40,098 nt of DNA from Lachnospiraceae bacterium (lineage in GTDB: Bacteria; Bacillota; Clostridia; Lachnospirales; Lachnospiraceae): the NCBI GenBank assembly GCA_029067205.1, contig JAIEEY010000077.1, forward strand, positions 16,053-56,150. The letters are read 5' to 3'. The position numbers and the translations under genes are program-made. Below, one piece after another: positions 24,787 through 32,216 of the stretch; position 1 is the first letter of the stretch, and each line of letters begins with the position of its first letter. The notes under the pieces were generated by a model, which did not search any database, had not been told where the DNA came from, and worked only from the letters and a program-made list of their open reading frames with translations.

Positions 24787-26733
24787 TTATTCCTCCTCTT
24801 CTGCCTCATGTAACTCCTTAAAATATGCAAGACGTTCCATAATGTATTGCGCTCCAACCTCTCCGCTTGAACCAATATTGTAAATATATTTATTCCGGAT
24901 TTTCTCAAGCGCTTCTGTCGAAAATGCATTACTGTGAAGCAACTCCTCCACTATTTGAGGTAGTGTATCCAACTTGTCCATATCAACACTTCTACCCACT
25001 ACACTGCGCAGCTCAATGTCAATCGGCGTAATGCCAAGTTCTTGATAATCCTCATTTAATATTTTCATTGGCGTATTAATATACAATGAAGGCTTTAAGG
25101 TTGCAAAAGAATATTCAAAAGCAATACTAGACCAATCTGTAATCAATATATCTGCCTCATACACTGTTTTATTAGATGAAAAATCTGTCTGTAGTTCCAT
25201 ATCGTCACGAGTATCAATATTGAATTTTTGGCGCAAATATGTCAAGCGTGCCTCTTCATGCCGTACAAACTGTGGATGTGGTCTAACGATAATCTTATAA
25301 CCATGTCCCTGCAGATTCGCTAAAATCTCTTCAATGCATGATGATAAGATATTATCTTTCTGCCATGACGGTGCTATTAAAACTTTCTTAACCCTTTTTG
25401 TGCTTTTATTCATTGCACTATAAGCTTGAATCATATTGTCAATAACACTAGATCCCCATTCTATAATTCTTTTTGGGGGCAGTTTATAAAGTTCCTCCCG
25501 TTTCCTGATTTCTTTTGTACACAAAACTCCCGAAGAAAAAATTGTGTCAAAATGATCCAGAGCCTCCTTGCGAAAAGCCATGTTTACACTGTTCACATCA
25601 TGCGGCACATAGATATATTCATTATCTTTGCGCACAAGCGAACGCTTGATGTGAAAGCTTTCCAGATCCGGCGTTGTCATCACGACAATATCGGCTTCCA
25701 TCTTCATCATCAACACAATCAGCTTGTTTTCCCCAATATAATATGGTTTAAATCGATCGCTTTCCATCTCAAAAACCTTGTCATTCGGATCACTCGTAAT
25801 ATAATTGATCACCACATCAGATTTTTCCAGAAGTGTCTCGATGATATTTTGAAAATATTTATAAAAACCATTCTTCTCCGAGTAAAACACCAGCTGCATC
25901 TCATAATCCTTAAAAAAGCGCTTGTAATCCGCCTTTTCCTTCTTTCTATAAGGATCTTTTTCAAACAGTTTCTTTTTATTCTGCCTCCCAAAGGCACTCG
26001 CCGCTTTTAGTTCTTCGCGGCTCTTTTCCAGTGCCTCGTAGTCAATGTATTTCTTTGGATTCATGATGATATTGAGAAAATACAGCTGCAGTACCGAAAA
26101 AAGATTACTGAAAGTCCAGTATATACCGACGCCCGTCTTGACAAAAAAACCAAGATACAAAGACAGGCCAATGGACAGAATCATCGTCCCTAACTGATTT
26201 ACTTTCCCCTGTTCCGACTGCAGGACATTAATTCTATTCTGTATATAACACATAAACCACGCAGAAAACGCAGCGATCAGAGGAATCAGATATGCAATTC
26301 CTCCAACCTCTGCGGGAACAGATGACAAATCAAGACTGCCAAGCATTGTGTCAAGTATACCCGGTTTTCCACGAAAAATATGCTCTTCCGGATGATTGAT
26401 CACATCAATAACACCCATCAGCAGGATCAACTGCAATGCCAGCGGAATCAAGTCAGCGAGCGGCTGATAGTGTTCTCTCTTATAAAGCTCATATTGTTCT
26501 TCCGAAATCTTCTCACTGTTTCCATAATACTTTGCCTTGATAAAATTCATTTCTGGCTGCATTTTTACCATTTTGATCGAGTTTTTCTGAACCCACAGTG
26601 ATACTGGCATCAGAACAATCTTCGTTCCAAAGGTAAAAATAATGATCGAGATAAAATAGTCTGGCAGAATGTGATAACAAAAATACATCAGCCAGCCTAA
26701 GACATCGCCTATCAGACCTATTATATCATTCAT
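24787..26733 (-). CDS. YidC/Oxa1-like membrane domain fused to TagB/TagF-type CDP-glycerol glycerophosphotransferase
   Basis: Residues about 1-235 resemble a YidC/Oxa1 insertase: several helices, TKIVLMPVSLWVQKN after the first helix, a charged loop, and a second helix cluster ending FSNLFSVLQLYFLN. The groove residue that is Arg in most insertases appears to be Lys38. Residues about 275-648 resemble CDP-glycerol:glycerophosphate transferases, with IIVRPHPQF (from 481) and ITDWSSIAFEYS (from 531); the usual WHG motif appears as VPHDV (His378). It would join glycerol-phosphate (or a related unit) to a membrane acceptor while anchored by the YidC part. It is the second gene of the block, 24 bp after the small membrane protein gene. 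Confidence 0.88.
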   Translation of the reverse strand: MNDIIGLIGDVLGWLMYFCYHILPDYFISIIIFTFGTKIVLMPVSLWVQKNSIKMVKMQPEMNFIKAKYYGNSEKISEEQYELYKREHYQPLADLIPLALQLILLMGVIDVINHPEEHIFRGKPGILDTMLGSLDLSSVPAEVGGIAYLIPLIAAFSAWFMCYIQNRINVLQSEQGKVNQLGTMILSIGLSLYLGFFVKTGVGIYWTFSNLFSVLQLYFLNIIMNPKKYIDYEALEKSREELKAASAFGRQNKKKLFEKDPYRKKEKADYKRFFKDYEMQLVFYSEKNGFYKYFQNIIETLLEKSDVVINYITSDPNDKVFEMESDRFKPYYIGENKLIVLMMKMEADIVVMTTPDLESFHIKRSLVRKDNEYIYVPHDVNSVNMAFRKEALDHFDTIFSSGVLCTKEIRKREELYKLPPKRIIEWGSSVIDNMIQAYSAMNKSTKRVKKVLIAPSWQKDNILSSCIEEILANLQGHGYKIIVRPHPQFVRHEEARLTYLRQKFNIDTRDDMELQTDFSSNKTVYEADILITDWSSIAFEYSFATLKPSLYINTPMKILNEDYQELGITPIDIELRSVVGRSVDMDKLDTLPQIVEELLHSNAFSTEALEKIRNKYIYNIGSSGEVGAQYIMERLAYFKELHEAEEEE

Positions 26734-26757
26734 AGTGCTATTGTTCTCCGTAAAGTG

Positions 26758-27003
26758 TTATTGCTTGTCCTCAGACTGATGCTTTTTCTTGGCATGTTTC
26801 TTTTTCTGGCTGCGGAAAAACTTCATAATCTTATGCCTATATACAGTACAAGCTGCACCGATAGCAATCGCTACTCCTGCAACTGCCTGGATTACATATG
26901 TCACTGCTGATGGATCAATATACGCAAAAGAAGTATTACCCAACAGCACGAAAAAACAAGTGAAAAAATAAGTAAATTTCAATGCTTTTATGATCTTTTT
27001 CAT
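26758..27003 (-). CDS. Small membrane protein, first gene of the phosphonate block
   Basis: This 81-residue protein has a signal-like hydrophobic N-terminus ending near NTSFA, then a short AYIDPSAVTYVIQ segment, a second hydrophobic helix (VAGVAIAIGAA) and a strongly basic tail (KKKHAKKKHQSEDK). YIDP-type small proteins of this shape are familiar to me beside surface-polymer genes in Clostridia, but I know of no defined function. Its basic tail would lie in the cytoplasm. Being first after the operator-promoter, and directly before the YidC fusion, it could be an accessory subunit of that protein. Confidence 0.8.
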   Translation of the reverse strand: MKKIIKALKFTYFFTCFFVLLGNTSFAYIDPSAVTYVIQAVAGVAIAIGAACTVYRHKIMKFFRSQKKKHAKKKHQSEDKQ

Positions 27004-27050
27004 TTTCCGATCGTTCCTTTCTACTTTTCCTTTGTTCTTATCTCATAACT

Positions 27051-27079
27051 ACTTTAGCCTAAAATGTTCTAAATGTCAA
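27051..27079 (-). promoter_or_regulatory. Promoter of the phosphonate block
   Basis: On the minus strand, TTGACA (27079-27074), 17 bp, TAAAGT (27056-27051), followed by 47 nt to the first start codon. The -35 box lies within the spacer of the inverted repeat at 27061-27090. Confidence 0.7.
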
Positions 27080-27090
27080 TAGAACATTTT
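27061..27090. promoter_or_regulatory. Inverted-repeat operator over the -35 box
   Basis: AAAATGTTCTA (27061-27071) and TAGAACATTTT (27080-27090) form a perfect 11-bp inverted repeat with an 8-bp spacer that contains most of the -35 box. A bound regulator would block or affect the phosphonate promoter. It lies 69 bp before the divergent XRE gene; the XRE protein is the natural candidate ligand. Confidence 0.6.
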
Positions 27091-27158
27091 GAGCCACATT
27101 AATATGAAAGTATCTATTTATCCCATGTTTAAATAGGTACTTATGAAATCATACTAAA

Positions 27159-27380
27159 ATGAAAGGAGGGATTTCCATATACTATAGAATCAAAAATCTT
27201 CGCGAAGATGCCGATCTGACACAGACAGAAATCAGCCAGCGTCTAAACATATCCCAGCGCGCCTACTCCCACTACGAGAACGGCACGCGGGATATTCCCA
27301 CAAATATTCTGATTGCACTTGCCGATTTCCATAATGTAAGTATTGACTATCTCTTAGAACGGACAAACTCAAAAAAATAA
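27159..27380 (+). CDS. XRE-family helix-turn-helix transcriptional regulator
   Basis: This 73-residue single-domain Cro/CI-type regulator has the helix-turn-helix LTQTEISQRLNISQRAYSHY and the conserved ENGTRDIPTNILIALADF, ending YLLERTNSKK. It is the only plus-strand gene and stands back to back with the phosphonate block. The ATG at 27159 has no ribosome binding site upstream; a strong AAAGGAGG lies inside the frame (27162-27169), 8 nt before an ATA codon at 27177 that opens YYRIKNLRED, where such proteins normally start. A non-standard start is therefore possible. Family assignment is firm; the target is inferred from the divergent layout. Confidence 0.88.
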   Translation: MKGGISIYYRIKNLREDADLTQTEISQRLNISQRAYSHYENGTRDIPTNILIALADFHNVSIDYLLERTNSKK

Positions 27381-27389
27381 ATACCTAAA

Positions 27390-27438
27390 TATGAAAGAAA
27401 TGGCAAGTATTCAATTTTTACTTGCCATTTCTTTCATA
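27390..27438. terminator. 20-bp perfect hairpin between convergent genes
   Basis: TATGAAAGAAATGGCAAGTA and its exact complement pair around a 9-nt loop. It lies between the ends of the XRE gene (27380) and the YitT gene (27441). On the minus strand it is followed by T-rich sequence, so it likely ends the ilvA-yitT transcript and can serve both directions. Confidence 0.65.
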
Positions 27439-27440
27439 TA

Positions 27441-28304
27441 CTATATCTTATCCCTTGTAATATCCTTATACCCTTCCCCAAAAATCTCACTTGCAGAAGC
27501 CACGATCATAAACGCAGAGGCATCTTCGTCCTTTACAATCTCCTCAAGTTTAGGATACATCTGCTTTCTTGTGACAACCATCAACAGTTCCTTGGGCGCG
27601 TTGGTGTAGGCGCCCCTTGCTGTGATGATTGTCGCTGTGATGTCAAGCTCATCAAAGAGCCTCTGCTTTACCTGAGCGGGTTTCGTGCTTATGATGTACG
27701 TAAGTTTCGCCTCATCTGAACCATACAGTATCTTATCCATCACAATAGAATCCGTCACCACTGCAAGACATGCGTAAAATGCCACTGTCAAATCCTGAAA
27801 CACAATCCATGAAGCAAGGATTACCATGCTGTCAAAAGCAAGAAACAAAATATTTGTCTTGATGTGCTTTCGTTTCGTGCGAACCACCTTGACAATAATA
27901 TCAATGCCTCCCGTCGTGGCACCTGCCCGAAACACAAGCGCAAGCGCAACTCCGATCAAAGCCCCGCCAATCACTGACGCGATCAGCAGTTCATCTGTCA
28001 CTGGTCCGTAAAAAGCAAACGCATTGATAAAAACAGTGATCAATGCTAATGTATACATCGTGGAACAGATAAACCTCCACCCAAATTTCCATAACCCCAG
28101 CAGTACGATCGGAATATTGATGAGTAAATTAATTGTACCAGTTGGTATCGCAGTAAATCGATTTACCAATATGGAGATACCTGTCACGCCTCCAGGTGCA
28201 ATATTGTTGGGATCCAGAAATAAGCTAACCGCAACGGCATAGATTACTGCTGCTGCTGTCAGTATCACATAGCACTTTACCCTTTTTGCAACTTCTTTTT
28301 CCAT
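27441..28304 (-). CDS. YitT family membrane protein (DUF161 plus DUF2179)
   Basis: This 287-residue integral membrane protein has five or so helices in residues 10-180, with the family phrases NNIAPGGVTGISILVN, VFRAGATTGGIDIIVK and GSDEAKLTYIIS. The C-terminal soluble domain (about 205-287, the DUF2179 part) has VKQRLFDELDITATIITARGAY and MVVTRKQMYPKLEEIV, typical of the family. Function is unknown in most species. It follows ilvA by 15 bp and ends at the bidirectional terminator. Confidence 0.93.
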   Translation of the reverse strand: MEKEVAKRVKCYVILTAAAVIYAVAVSLFLDPNNIAPGGVTGISILVNRFTAIPTGTINLLINIPIVLLGLWKFGWRFICSTMYTLALITVFINAFAFYGPVTDELLIASVIGGALIGVALALVFRAGATTGGIDIIVKVVRTKRKHIKTNILFLAFDSMVILASWIVFQDLTVAFYACLAVVTDSIVMDKILYGSDEAKLTYIISTKPAQVKQRLFDELDITATIITARGAYTNAPKELLMVVTRKQMYPKLEEIVKDEDASAFMIVASASEIFGEGYKDITRDKI

Positions 28305-28319
28305 AATGCCTCGTTATAA

Positions 28320-29540
28320 TCAAATATTTGTTCTAACCTGCTTCGGCTGATATCCTTTGTCCTCCAATGCACTAATAATTTGATTCTTATGATCTGTACC
28401 AAAGGTTTCAAGTGTAATCCGAAGTTCCACAGCTGCGTTTCTATTGATGGAAACAAACTGATTGTGTTCAAGCTTGATGACATTGCCGTTTAGTGCCGCA
28501 ATCACCTCTGACACCTTTGTCAACTCACCTGGCTTGTCAGGCAGCAGCACAGATACCGTAAAAATACGATCTCTGAAGATTAATCCCTGCTGTACTACTG
28601 AAGACATGGTTATGATATCCATATTCCCGCCGCTCAATATCGATACAATCCTCTTATTCTTCACATCAAGATGACGCAGCGCCGCCACTGTGAGAAGACC
28701 TGAATTCTCAACAACCATCTTGTGATTTTCCACAATATCGAGGAAGGAAACGACAAGCTCCTCATCTGGCACAGTGATGATCTCATCTATATTGTCCCTG
28801 ATATATGGGAAAATATTCTTTCCCGGAGTTTTCACTGCTGTACCATCCGCTATGGTATTGACACCAGGAAGTGTGACAACCTCGCCTGCCTTCAGTGATT
28901 CCTGCATACAATTTGCCCCTGCCGGCTCCACCCCTACTACTTTAATCTTAGGATTCAAAAGCTTTGCAAGTGTAGATACACCAGTTGCAAGTCCGCCTCC
29001 TCCGATTGGCACAAGAATGATATCCACCAGCGGAAGCTCCTTAAATATTTCCATTGCAATTGTTCCCTGACCAGTAGCAACTGTCAGGTCGTCAAATGGG
29101 TGGATAAACGTGTAGCCCTTTTCTTCTGCCAGCTGATATGCATACTCGCACGCCTCGTCATAGACATCGCCTTTTAAGATTACTTGCGCTCCATATCCCT
29201 TGGTGCGGTTTACCTTCATAAGTGGTGTCGTTGTAGGCATCACGATCACTGCTTTCACACCATATTTTTTCGCTGCGTAGGCAACCCCCTGCGCGTGATT
29301 GCCCGCCGATGCCGTGATCAGTCCCTTTTCACGTTCTTCGTCCGAAAGCGTGCTTATCTTATAATATGCACCCCTGAGCTTATATGCGCCGGTAAGCTGC
29401 ATATTCTCAGGTTTTAAATAAACTTTGTTTCCCGTCTGCCCGCTCAGATATTCGCTGTAGATCAGCTTTGTCTCAGAAGTAACTTTTTTCACGATTTCTG
29501 ATGCTTCTTCAAATTTTTCCAGTGTAAGCATATCCGACAT
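28320..29540 (-). CDS. ilvA: Threonine ammonia-lyase (threonine dehydratase)
   Basis: A PLP enzyme that converts threonine to 2-oxobutanoate and ammonia, feeding isoleucine synthesis or fermentation. The PLP lysine lies in LTGAYKLRGA (Lys54); SAGNHAQGVA and IGGGGLATG form the substrate and phosphate sites. At 406 residues, with one C-terminal ACT-type domain (about 330-406, from VSVLLPDKPGELTKV), it resembles the shorter TdcB-like or YbgE-branch enzymes rather than the long E. coli IlvA with two regulatory domains. It lies between ftsY and the YitT gene, 30 bp after ftsY. Confidence 0.94.
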   Translation of the reverse strand: MSDMLTLEKFEEASEIVKKVTSETKLIYSEYLSGQTGNKVYLKPENMQLTGAYKLRGAYYKISTLSDEEREKGLITASAGNHAQGVAYAAKKYGVKAVIVMPTTTPLMKVNRTKGYGAQVILKGDVYDEACEYAYQLAEEKGYTFIHPFDDLTVATGQGTIAMEIFKELPLVDIILVPIGGGGLATGVSTLAKLLNPKIKVVGVEPAGANCMQESLKAGEVVTLPGVNTIADGTAVKTPGKNIFPYIRDNIDEIITVPDEELVVSFLDIVENHKMVVENSGLLTVAALRHLDVKNKRIVSILSGGNMDIITMSSVVQQGLIFRDRIFTVSVLLPDKPGELTKVSEVIAALNGNVIKLEHNQFVSINRNAAVELRITLETFGTDHKNQIISALEDKGYQPKQVRTNI

Positions 29541-29570
29541 GTTCCATATCCTCCCTGTATCTCTATTCTA

Positions 29571-30767
29571 TTATTTCCAGAAAAACCATTTTTTCTTCTT
29601 TGGATTTTCGGTGCTGTCCTCGTCAGCAGTGTCTTCATTCGAGCTTTCTGACTCCAAATCTTCTGTATCGAAACTACTTTCCGCTTCATCATTTATGACA
29701 TTACTGTCATAATCTGGTTCATCAGTAGTATTTTCAGTGATATCTTGTTCCGATTTAACATTCCCATTTTCAGTAACTATAGTTTCAACATTTTCATTGC
29801 TCTCGTTTTCTGTGTTCTCGGTCTCACCATTTTCCTCCGCCTTCACACCAAATAATGCATTCACAAACTCCTCTGCATTGAATTTCTGCAAATCCTCAAT
29901 TGTCTCCCCCACACCAATATACTTTACTGGCACATTCAACTCCGACTGTATCGCTACTGCAATACCCCCCTTTGCTGTCCCATCCATCTTGGTTAGAATG
30001 ACTCCAGTAAGATTTGCCACCTCACCAAACTCCCTTGCCTGTGAAAGTGCATTCTGCCCCGTTGTCCCGTCGAGCACGATCAGATTTTCCCTGTGTGCAT
30101 CAGGAAATTCCCTGTCTATGATACGGTTCATCTTCTTGAGCTCTTCCATCAGATTTTTTTTGTTATGAAGTCTCCCTGCTGTATCGCAGATTAATATATC
30201 CACTTTTCTTGCCTTTGCAGCATTTACGGCATCATATATTACAGATGCCGGATCTGCACCGTCCGCACCGCCGATCATATCAACACCCGCGCGGTGCGCC
30301 CATTCTGCAAGCTGATCACCGGCTGCAGCACGAAATGTGTCTGCTGCGGCAATCAGAACTTTCTTACCCTGTCCTTTCAGAATACTTGCAAGTTTTCCGA
30401 CAGATGTGGTCTTTCCGACGCCATTGACTCCGATTACAAAAATAACCGACTGTTTCTTCTCAAAATCATACGCGGTCTCGCCAACGCACATCTGTTCCTT
30501 GATGCTCTCCACAAGGAGCTGCTTACATTCTAACGGATACTTTAAATGACGTTTTTTCACTTCCTCCTTCATGCGCTCAATGATATCATTGGTTGCATTG
30601 ACACCAATGTCTCCCGTAATAAGGATTTCCTCTAATTCCTCATAAAAATCATCATCAATCTCCGATGCCCCATAAAAAACAGCGTCAATGCCTGCAACAA
30701 TATTATCCCTGGTCTTATTGAGCCCTGCTTTTAGACGGGCGAAAAATCCTTTCTTTTCCTCTGCCAT
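29571..30767 (-). CDS. ftsY: Signal recognition particle receptor FtsY with acidic C-terminal extension
   Basis: FtsY is the membrane-associated SRP receptor GTPase. The N domain starts GFFARLKAGLNKTRDNI, and the G domain has GVNGVGKTT (from residue 113), DTFRAAAGDQL, DTAGRL and LTKMDGTAKGG. The usual FtsY carries its acidic, membrane-targeting region at the N-terminus. Here the N-terminus is short, and about 90 residues (308-398) rich in Glu, Asp, Asn and Thr follow the GTPase end (FVNALFG), finishing with KKKKWFFWK. That basic-aromatic end could bind the membrane surface. The frame is open and the neighbouring genes intact, so it is not a simple frameshift. It is followed by ilvA. Confidence 0.96.
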   Translation of the reverse strand: MAEEKKGFFARLKAGLNKTRDNIVAGIDAVFYGASEIDDDFYEELEEILITGDIGVNATNDIIERMKEEVKKRHLKYPLECKQLLVESIKEQMCVGETAYDFEKKQSVIFVIGVNGVGKTTSVGKLASILKGQGKKVLIAAADTFRAAAGDQLAEWAHRAGVDMIGGADGADPASVIYDAVNAAKARKVDILICDTAGRLHNKKNLMEELKKMNRIIDREFPDAHRENLIVLDGTTGQNALSQAREFGEVANLTGVILTKMDGTAKGGIAVAIQSELNVPVKYIGVGETIEDLQKFNAEEFVNALFGVKAEENGETENTENESNENVETIVTENGNVKSEQDITENTTDEPDYDSNVINDEAESSFDTEDLESESSNEDTADEDSTENPKKKKWFFWK

Positions 30768-30816
30768 AAATCTTCCTCCTACACCTTGCCAAAAGTCTGC
30801 GATCTTTTCCCGGCTG

Positions 30817-32199
30817 TCATCCCATATGTTTTGTATTCATACACACGATCTCATAAATGTTTACATTGCCGCTCCCTGTCCGGTCAGAATCCACAAATCC
30901 GAAAAACAAAAACTGTGTGCAGACAGGTGCGAATACCCTTGTCGTAATATCCGCATTTGCCTTGTTTACATAGCCCATGTCAATCGTCATCCATTCCTGC
31001 GCCGCAGAATCCCAATAAAGTACATTCCACTTTACAGTATTGAGCGAAGAATCTTCCTTAATCCCTGCATGATATATCGCATAGGCATCCAGCTCTACCT
31101 CATTTCCCAGATCAAGGATCACATAATGCTGCAGATCTTTTCCCAGCCATTCATCCTGCCTGTTTGCATCTGCAGCCGCCGCCGACCACTTTGTATCCAG
31201 ATCATTATCCACCAGAAACTCTGCAATACTGTGTTCTGACGATGCGCCGGAACACCTATATATGATCGCTCCATTACACAAATTTCCTGCAAAGCTTTGC
31301 GACGGATACGAAGGATTTTTTACTCCTGGCAGGTTCTCTGTGATAACATTGTCAGAATATCCGGCAAACCCGTTAAATTCCCAGCTTCCTGTCTCTAGTT
31401 CAGACACATACCGCTGACGTAACTGCTCCATATTATCCAGACCTGTTATCTTCTTCACAATCGCATTAAACTGTGGATCCTCCATTTTATCATTTTGTAT
31501 CTTTCCTTCCTGTATGGAAAAATGAATTGCGTCAATCAGACCATAAATCCGTTTGCCGGAAGCATCCACTGTTGTCGGATACCGACTGTCCATATATGTG
31601 AAAAACAGCTCTGATTTTCCATAGGCAGCCCAGTCCCAGTCTTTCCATCCAGGATCCAGCAGATCTACATTAAAAAGGTTTCTGTTGTCATTCATTGTCA
31701 TAAACTGCGGCTCTGTCCAGTTAAAATACCGCCAGACACAATACTCCGCCAGAGATTCTGTCCACCAGTCCGACCGAAAATTATCATAGCACTCAACCAC
31801 ATGTCCAAGCTCATGTACCAGTACAGCCAGACGATCCTGCCTCTGATTGTTATCCTCTGCCCCGATCACGATGTAGCGTTCCCGCGATCCCTGCTCTTGT
31901 GATGTATAGCCGCCAAAAATTTTCTCACCAACTACAGCCTGTGGCACAATCTGAACCCGGACGATCTCCTGCCGCCGCTCATCCTGCCGCCCCCAGCGGA
32001 CGACAAGACGCGGATATACCTGACTAAATACATACTGCATCTGCGCCTGCATATCTGCATTATTCAGAAGACTCCAATCCCCGTCACAAACCATCTGGTA
32101 ACTTTCTGCCGCATGAACGAGACAGGCAGGCTCTGCAAACAGCCATGCTGCAAAAAACACAGCCAACCCCCGTCTCCAAAGTTTCAATATTCTTTCCAT
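30817..32199 (-). CDS. Secreted zinc metallopeptidase with C-terminal F5/8 (discoidin-like) domain
   Basis: From Met at 32199, after GGAGG, this is a 460-residue protein with a signal peptide (basic MERILKLWRRG, hydrophobic core, cleavage near CLVHA-AES). The zincin motif HELGH (residues 129-133) is followed by TESLAEY, whose Glu is the likely third zinc ligand. Residues about 315-460 look like a galactose-binding/F5-8 type C jelly roll: NDLDTKWSA, YVILDLGNEVELDAYAIYHAG. It would act outside the cell, bound to a glycan or the wall. The upstream start at 32247 would overlap the smc end. Placement between smc and ftsY is unusual for a secreted enzyme. Confidence 0.87.
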   Translation of the reverse strand: MERILKLWRRGLAVFFAAWLFAEPACLVHAAESYQMVCDGDWSLLNNADMQAQMQYVFSQVYPRLVVRWGRQDERRQEIVRVQIVPQAVVGEKIFGGYTSQEQGSRERYIVIGAEDNNQRQDRLAVLVHELGHVVECYDNFRSDWWTESLAEYCVWRYFNWTEPQFMTMNDNRNLFNVDLLDPGWKDWDWAAYGKSELFFTYMDSRYPTTVDASGKRIYGLIDAIHFSIQEGKIQNDKMEDPQFNAIVKKITGLDNMEQLRQRYVSELETGSWEFNGFAGYSDNVITENLPGVKNPSYPSQSFAGNLCNGAIIYRCSGASSEHSIAEFLVDNDLDTKWSAAAADANRQDEWLGKDLQHYVILDLGNEVELDAYAIYHAGIKEDSSLNTVKWNVLYWDSAAQEWMTIDMGYVNKANADITTRVFAPVCTQFLFFGFVDSDRTGSGNVNIYEIVCMNTKHMG

Positions 32200-32216
32200 A
32201 GTTTTCCTTCCTCCGA

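Noticed and set aside
30688-31239. 183-codon plus-strand ORF opposite the peptidase and ftsY start
   Set aside because: Spans two real minus-strand genes and their gap; composition is that of a shadow frame.
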